10,654 nucleotides of DNA from an uncultured Veillonella sp. (GTDB lineage Bacteria > Bacillota > Negativicutes > Veillonellales > Veillonellaceae), in contig CAAEOZ010000249.1 of assembly GCA_900757715.1 (NCBI GenBank), forward strand, positions 1 to 10,654, read 5' to 3'. How positions within the stretch are numbered: position 1 is the stretch's first letter; each line of letters begins with the position of its first letter. A program made the position numbers and the translations under genes. Below, piece after piece: positions 5,573 through 10,654 of this stretch. The notes beneath the pieces were generated by a model. That model was given only the letters and a program-made list of their open reading frames with translations, was not told the origin of the DNA and did no database searches.

Positions 5573-7513
5573 TTATTGTTCGTCGGCTACGGCCTCCTCC
5601 CATGTGTTCCACTTTTCTACAGTAGGATCATAACCGTCATATCCAGGATTCTGACCGAGTTTCCCTAACAGGTTAGCATCAATTGCACTTTGTGGAATAG
5701 GCCAATTTATATTATGACGTCCTATAGTATATTTACGTCCTTTTACTATTGGTGCATCAGGCTTGTTATAATAATTATTATATTTATTAATACGATGCCA
5801 CCAAAAACTATCTTCATAAAGTTTATCCACATCATATACCTTCCCTTCATTATCAGGTTTACCACTTAAAGCCAAACAATAAGAAATACGACTCAACTCA
5901 GTAAATCTCCATTCTTCCATATAAAGTTCACGAGCACGTTCGTCTACAATATCATCAATATTTACTTTTGAATAGAAGATGTCACATTTTGCACGTTGAC
6001 GTATAATATTAACATCTGCTGTAGCTTCTTCTATATTACCTAAATAATAATTGGCCTCAGCACGAAGTAAATAAGTTTCAGCTAATCGATACAAATAGAA
6101 ATCACTATATCCACTACCTTGATAATTATTAAGATGAGGAGCCTCATCTTCTGGAGACTCAGACCATGTCTTATAATGAGGCCAATCAAACCAAGTCCGA
6201 ACAGTATCATTGCAAAGGATCTGTTCTTCTCCATTATCATTAATACAACTGTAGCTCAAATGTTTGCCATAATATACAGAATTGGGATTGTTGTATTTCA
6301 AGTCTTCCATATGTACCCAATTACCAACTTTTGAATTGTGCCTCAAGTCCCCATCATCATGGTTACCATTAAGATACCATAATGAGTTTTCTGCAAAATA
6401 AGTGGGGCGTACAACTCCTACTCCACGTCCAAACGTTCTATTATAATCCATTGATGCATCATAGGAAGCATGAGTAAGAGCAAAACGGTCTACTGCCAAC
6501 TTGTTGTCAGGCGTAGAAATAGACGTTGCATTCCACCAAGGTACCAAATTACGCATTGTACGTGTCCGGATACCGGAATCTGAACCATAACGATTAGGCA
6601 TAACAAGAATTGCTTCTTTATTAGCTGCAATAACTTTGTTATTTCCTTGATGCAAATTCCAAATCACATTATTAGTAATATTCCATGTAGTAGGGTGTGG
6701 ATTAGAGAAAGTACCAAAGGTTTCCGTCATCAGCTTATACCCAGACTGACTAATTAATATATCAGCTTGTTCTTTGGCTTTCTGAAACTCCCCATTAGCT
6801 AAATAACATTTAATAAGTAGCTGGCGACAAGCTCCTTTATTAATCATACCAATGTAAGTCATATCCTTTTGATCAGGCACATGCTGCACTGCAAATTCCA
6901 TATCTTGCACTAGTTTTTTTATGATAGCCTCTCGTTTTGTACTTTTATAATCCTGTTTTGGTCGATCTATAATTTTTGACACAAAAGGTACATCGCCAAA
7001 TTGGAAGCACAAATTTAAATAGCGATAAGCACGATGAAAATAGGCTCGTCCTAAATATTCATTCTTTATTGATTCGTCCAGTCCTTCCACTTTATCAATA
7101 TAACTGATAATCGTATTAGCATATTTAATACCATTATAGGTTTCTCCCCAAAAGATAACCAAACGGTTTTGGTCAAAATTATACCAACCATTATTAGGAG
7201 TAAAGCGTTCATTGATGTCACAAAAAATAAGCGCATCGTCTGTTTTTGCTGCTACGGTTAAATCAGAGAACAGGTATTCACTCATTAAAGGAAGCATCAG
7301 ATCGCACGCTTCGGTATTTGTCCAATAAGCCCGCAATGCTTTATCAGCTGAAGCTAAAGCTGCATTTAACCCTTCTACTGTATTAAAAGTTATTGAAGGT
7401 TCATAAAGTGATAGCGGATCGGGGGTTAAGAAGTCGTCAGAACAACCTGTCATAGATAATTGAAAACAAACAGTTCCTATCAATATTCTAAATATATTTT
7501 TATAGTTTTTCAT
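5573..7513 (-). CDS. SusD/RagB-family outer-membrane glycan-binding lipoprotein
   Basis: A cell-surface lipoprotein that captures the glycan and forms the lid of the SusC transporter. At 646 residues it is at the long end of the family. It has a type II signal peptide ending SMTGC with C24 lipidated, directly followed by SDDFL, the classic start of mature SusD proteins and a surface-export signal. Conserved family segments include FWGETYNGIKYANTIISYID (121-140), the TPR-like helix NEYLGRAYFHRAYRYLNL (151-168), GDVPFV (173-178), YLYRLAETYLLRAEANYYLG (473-492), ERARELYMEEWRFTEL (525-540) and the C-terminal WPIPQSAIDAN...LGQNPGYDG (604-627). Ligand-contacting aromatics cannot be picked out from sequence alone, but the central part (about 270-460) is rich in Trp and Tyr. 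The start lies 11 bases after the SusC stop, the normal susCD arrangement, so the two are surely co-transcribed. Confidence 0.97.
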   Translation of the reverse strand: MKNYKNIFRILIGTVCFQLSMTGCSDDFLTPDPLSLYEPSITFNTVEGLNAALASADKALRAYWTNTEACDLMLPLMSEYLFSDLTVAAKTDDALIFCDINERFTPNNGWYNFDQNRLVIFWGETYNGIKYANTIISYIDKVEGLDESIKNEYLGRAYFHRAYRYLNLCFQFGDVPFVSKIIDRPKQDYKSTKREAIIKKLVQDMEFAVQHVPDQKDMTYIGMINKGACRQLLIKCYLANGEFQKAKEQADILISQSGYKLMTETFGTFSNPHPTTWNITNNVIWNLHQGNNKVIAANKEAILVMPNRYGSDSGIRTRTMRNLVPWWNATSISTPDNKLAVDRFALTHASYDASMDYNRTFGRGVGVVRPTYFAENSLWYLNGNHDDGDLRHNSKVGNWVHMEDLKYNNPNSVYYGKHLSYSCINDNGEEQILCNDTVRTWFDWPHYKTWSESPEDEAPHLNNYQGSGYSDFYLYRLAETYLLRAEANYYLGNIEEATADVNIIRQRAKCDIFYSKVNIDDIVDERARELYMEEWRFTELSRISYCLALSGKPDNEGKVYDVDKLYEDSFWWHRINKYNNYYNKPDAPIVKGRKYTIGRHNINWPIPQSAIDANLLGKLGQNPGYDGYDPTVEKWNTWEEAVADEQ

Positions 7514-7524
7514 ATGTCATATTA

Positions 7525-10500
7525 TTAAAATGTTAAGTTAATTCCCAAAGAATAAGTGCGAGGAGCCAAACCACCTGTTTCAGGATCACCATATTCCCAT
7601 TCTTTACTCCAAGTTGCTACATTACGGACAGTAGTAAATATCTTGGCATTCTGAATCTTATATTTCTCTAAAAATTTCATTGGAATATTGTAAGCCAACG
7701 AAATATTCTCTAATCGGATAAATGAGCGATCTATCACACGGGCCGGTGCAGATATGCCAGTTGGACCTTGTGCACTAAGACGCGCATAAGTATTGGAAGG
7801 GTTATCTACAGTCCAATATTCTTTAGTGTAGACATTTCTACAGTTAGTTATCTGCGAATAATTATTATCATTATTCAAATAATTAGTATCCAAGCTCTTG
7901 TGTCCCATATAAGAATACATATTAAATGAAAAAACCCAATCTTTAAAAATAGTAAAACTATTCCTCAAGGACCAATGTATAGGAGGTGTTGTTTCCCCCA
8001 TAAACTGTTTATCTTTATTATTATAAACAGGGGTTACGCTTCCATCAGCATTTACTTTATCATCGTCTGTATAAATGTTCTGTACTTTAGGATCACCTGG
8101 GCGTTGACTATATTTGGCAGCTTCTTTCACCTCATCTTTTTGCCAAATACCTGTAACTTTATAATCCCAAATAGCACTAACAGGGTGCCCAATAAACCAG
8201 CCATTAGTCACATCATCTCGTTCTTTTACTATTGTATTGCCCAATGCATCAACTATGGTTTCATATTCTCCATATAATTTCTTAATAGTATTTTTATTAA
8301 CTGAAAAAGTAAATCCGGTTTCCCATTGAAAATTTGCCTTTTCAATATTACGTGAATTAATAGACAATTCAAATCCCCGATTCTCTATTCTACCCAAATT
8401 AGTTGTAATAGAATTAAATCCTGTAAAGTCAGGCAATGATTGGTTCATAATCATGTCCGTAGTAGGCATTACATAATATTCCATACTTGCATTGATCCTA
8501 TTGTTAAAAAATCCCACATCAAGACCTACATTCCAAGAAGTAGTCTTTTCCCACTGTAGATTCGGATTAGCCAAACGACTTACAAAAAGATACTTTAGAT
8601 CCATCAACGCCCCCGAAGCAGAATTTATATATCCTTGTGTATATTTTCCAAGTGACAAGTTTGCTAAAGCAATGTATGAATCAGCCAAACTACGGTTACC
8701 ATTCTGTCCGAATGACACACGCAGCTTACCAGAACTTAACGGCTTCCAATTCCAAAAATTCTCATTAGTAAAAGTCCATGCCAATGCTCCTGAAAAGAAA
8801 TTAGCATAAGGATTAGTTGTTCCAAATGCAGAATAACCATCACGACGAAAAGAAAATGTAGCCATATAAGTATCATTGTATGAATAAAATAAACGAGCCA
8901 AATAACCACATGCTGTTTCACGCGTATCAGTAGATCTAAATGAGCTCAGATTTTTATCACCATTAGCAGTGCCATGAAATCCTAAAGCTTCAGAAGGTAG
9001 AATATTACGCGCCTCAATACGATCTGCCCAAGATTGACGTTCTTCAGCTTCCTGTACCAAAGTCAAAATAGTATGATGCTTTTCTGCAAAAATGTGCTCC
9101 CAAGTAATAGTATTATTTAAGGACCAATCAAAACGTTTACTTTGCTCACGGTTTACACGATCATCTGTTTCCGCTTGCCAATCAGGATGTTCTGATGATC
9201 GGTAGTAGCGATCATGAAAATACTGTAAACGCGGTGATACGTTAAACGAATAAGTAATTCCTAAGGGTAAAGTTACTTTGGCTGTTAAAATAGAATTTAA
9301 AACTGTAAAACCTTTATCCAAGTCAAGATATTGGCGATCGTAATCAAAGTTATATCCTTTCCAATAAGCATTTTCACCCATAGGATGAGGCACTAGTTCC
9401 CCATTTTCATTATAAGGAGAAGTAAATGGACTATTATCCAATATTTGGCTTTCCCAATTAGTTGCAATATCCCCATCTGTACGATTCTGAAAATTAATGT
9501 TTGCCCCTACATTAAGCCAAGAAGTTATTTGGGCATTAAGTTTCATATTTGAGCGTATTGCACTATACTCATTACCTCTTGCTACCCCTTCGTTAGAAAG
9601 ATAACCTAATGAAAGATAATAATTCACTTTTTCATTATTACCTGAAATGCTGACGTTATAATCTTGATTCAATCCTGTATGGAAAGAATGATCATACCAA
9701 TCAAACGTTTTGCCTAATAAAAAATTATTTAATGTTATATCACTAGCTTGTAATCCCAATCTTCTTCCCCAAATCTCCTCTGTACTCATCGAACCATCTT
9801 GATTACTTTGAGCTTTCCAAGCTTCCAAAGTAATGCCATACTTATTCAAATTAGTTTCTGTAGGACGACTATAATAACCAACAGGAGTATTTCCTGTCTG
9901 ATAAGCTTCATAATTTCCTGTTTGAGCATTTATACCATAAGTGTCTGTCGTATAAAAATCTTCACGATATTTTAGATATCCATGAGAGTCATATACTTTC
10001 CGGCTATCACCAATAGTAACGAAGCCTATATTTGCACTAAAATTGATAACAGGTTTTTCCGAACGTCCTTTTTTTGTCGTTACAATAATTACTCCATTAG
10101 CAGCTTTAGCACCATAAACCGCAGCAGAAGAAGCATCTTTTAGCACATCAATCTGACTGATATCATTCGGATTGATTTCAGACAATTCTCCATAAAAAAT
10201 CATACCGTCCAATATAATAAGTGGATCGTTATGTCCTCCATCTGAATAAACAGAACGTTGACCACGAACTTGCATGGAGCCACCACCTTTAGCAGACCCA
10301 TCAAATCCAATCCGCAAGCCAGCAGTACCACGCAAAACATCTTGTACAGTTTTCGGAGCTTCATTAGAAAGTTCAGCCGGACGAATCTGAGAAACTGCAC
10401 CTGTCAAATCCTTTTTCTTCATTGTACCATAACCTACCACCACCACTTCATCCAACATCTCCGAATCTTCCTTCAATACTACATTAATTTCTCTCTTCCC

Positions 10501-10654
10501 AGAAACTTTCACTTCTTGAGAAACATACCCGATATACGTAATCTGTAAAACGGCATCTTTCGGGGCATCCAACACAAACCGCCCATCTATATCTGTTATC
10601 GTACCTATTGACTGACCTTTAACCATTACATTGGCACCGATTACCGGCTCGCCA
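7525..10654 (-). CDS. SusC/RagA-family TonB-dependent outer-membrane transporter (5' end outside window)
   Basis: The energy-dependent import channel of the locus. About 1042 residues are visible; the frame stays open to the window edge with GEPVIGANVMVKG, part of the CarboxypepD_reg-like N-terminal domain, so the Met at 10626 is internal and the true start and signal peptide are missing. Counting from that Met: the carboxypeptidase-regulatory-like domain ends near 50; a SusC motif DEVVVVGYGTMKKKDLTGAV lies at 59-78; and the plug domain (about 90-187) has VQDVLRGTAGLRI, NDPLIILDGM and the hallmark QIDVLKDASSAAVYGAKAAN (158-177). The rest is a 22-strand-type beta-barrel ending in TYSLGINLTF, with a terminal Phe typical of outer-membrane barrels. 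No frameshift is seen. Regulator and promoter must lie beyond 10654. The partner SusD follows after 11 bases. Confidence 0.97.
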   Translation of the reverse strand, partial: GEPVIGANVMVKGQSIGTITDIDGRFVLDAPKDAVLQITYIGYVSQEVKVSGKREINVVLKEDSEMLDEVVVVGYGTMKKKDLTGAVSQIRPAELSNEAPKTVQDVLRGTAGLRIGFDGSAKGGGSMQVRGQRSVYSDGGHNDPLIILDGMIFYGELSEINPNDISQIDVLKDASSAAVYGAKAANGVIIVTTKKGRSEKPVINFSANIGFVTIGDSRKVYDSHGYLKYREDFYTTDTYGINAQTGNYEAYQTGNTPVGYYSRPTETNLNKYGITLEAWKAQSNQDGSMSTEEIWGRRLGLQASDITLNNFLLGKTFDWYDHSFHTGLNQDYNVSISGNNEKVNYYLSLGYLSNEGVARGNEYSAIRSNMKLNAQITSWLNVGANINFQNRTDGDIATNWESQILDNSPFTSPYNENGELVPHPMGENAYWKGYNFDYDRQYLDLDKGFTVLNSILTAKVTLPLGITYSFNVSPRLQYFHDRYYRSSEHPDWQAETDDRVNREQSKRFDWSLNNTITWEHIFAEKHHTILTLVQEAEERQSWADRIEARNILPSEALGFHGTANGDKNLSSFRSTDTRETACGYLARLFYSYNDTYMATFSFRRDGYSAFGTTNPYANFFSGALAWTFTNENFWNWKPLSSGKLRVSFGQNGNRSLADSYIALANLSLGKYTQGYINSASGALMDLKYLFVSRLANPNLQWEKTTSWNVGLDVGFFNNRINASMEYYVMPTTDMIMNQSLPDFTGFNSITTNLGRIENRGFELSINSRNIEKANFQWETGFTFSVNKNTIKKLYGEYETIVDALGNTIVKERDDVTNGWFIGHPVSAIWDYKVTGIWQKDEVKEAAKYSQRPGDPKVQNIYTDDDKVNADGSVTPVYNNKDKQFMGETTPPIHWSLRNSFTIFKDWVFSFNMYSYMGHKSLDTNYLNNDNNYSQITNCRNVYTKEYWTVDNPSNTYARLSAQGPTGISAPARVIDRSFIRLENISLAYNIPMKFLEKYKIQNAKIFTTVRNVATWSKEWEYGDPETGGLAPRTYSLGINLTF

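Noticed and set aside
8492..8809. 105-codon plus-strand open frame opposite the SusC gene
   Set aside because: Antisense shadow with no recognisable family or signal and complete overlap with the barrel-coding region.
10624..10626. ATG at 10626 as the start of the SusC-like gene
   Set aside because: The frame stays open upstream and encodes GEPVIGANV, a conserved part of the N-terminal domain; the real start is beyond the window.
1..10654. CRISPR array, tRNA, insertion sequence or phage remnant
   Set aside because: No regularly spaced repeats, cloverleaf sequences, transposase or terminal inverted repeats were seen on either strand; nearly all bases are accounted for by PUL genes.

Overview
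This window is part of a Bacteroidota polysaccharide utilization locus (PUL), most likely from a gut Bacteroides or Phocaeicola-type species. The grounds are a SusC/SusD pair, which is confined to this phylum, short AT-rich ribosome-binding regions, Bacteroides-style lipoprotein signals, and tightly spaced secreted carbohydrate-active enzymes. Every credible gene lies on the minus strand, so transcription runs from high to low coordinates.

Layout in order of transcription: a SusC-type TonB-dependent transporter (10654 to 7525, N-terminus outside the window); its SusD-like glycan-binding lipoprotein (7513 to 5573); a 93-base gap with a strong stem-loop; a GH105/GH88-type unsaturated-uronyl hydrolase lipoprotein (5479 to 4358); a DUF2264 protein (4344 to 3082); a GH2 enzyme with a C-terminal malectin-like domain (3070 to 500); a 299-base gap with a long terminator-like hairpin; and the first 66 codons of another secreted protein, possibly a GH78-type alpha-L-rhamnosidase (200 to 1, cut by the window edge). 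SusC-SusD are 11 bases apart, and GH105-DUF2264-GH2 are 13 and 11 bases apart. This indicates two tightly linked blocks in one operon, with the last gene probably separated by a terminator.

Inferred pathway: SusC/SusD bind and import oligosaccharides. GH105 removes a 4,5-unsaturated uronic acid from the non-reducing end. DUF2264 (a family I recall as linked to beta-glucuronidases, GH154) and GH2 (beta-galactosidase or beta-glucuronidase) trim the rest, and the candidate rhamnosidase would take off rhamnose. That set fits a glucuronate- and rhamnose-decorated glycan, such as the side chains of arabinogalactan protein, rhamnogalacturonan or an ulvan-like polymer. No polysaccharide lyase, endo-enzyme or regulator (hybrid two-component, ECF sigma/anti-sigma, SusR-like) is visible, so substrate and control are not settled by this window.

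No tRNA, rRNA, CRISPR array, insertion sequence or phage gene was seen. The least conventional content is the DUF2264 enzyme, the non-standard GH105 loop, an NxK motif in GH2, and the two intergenic hairpins.
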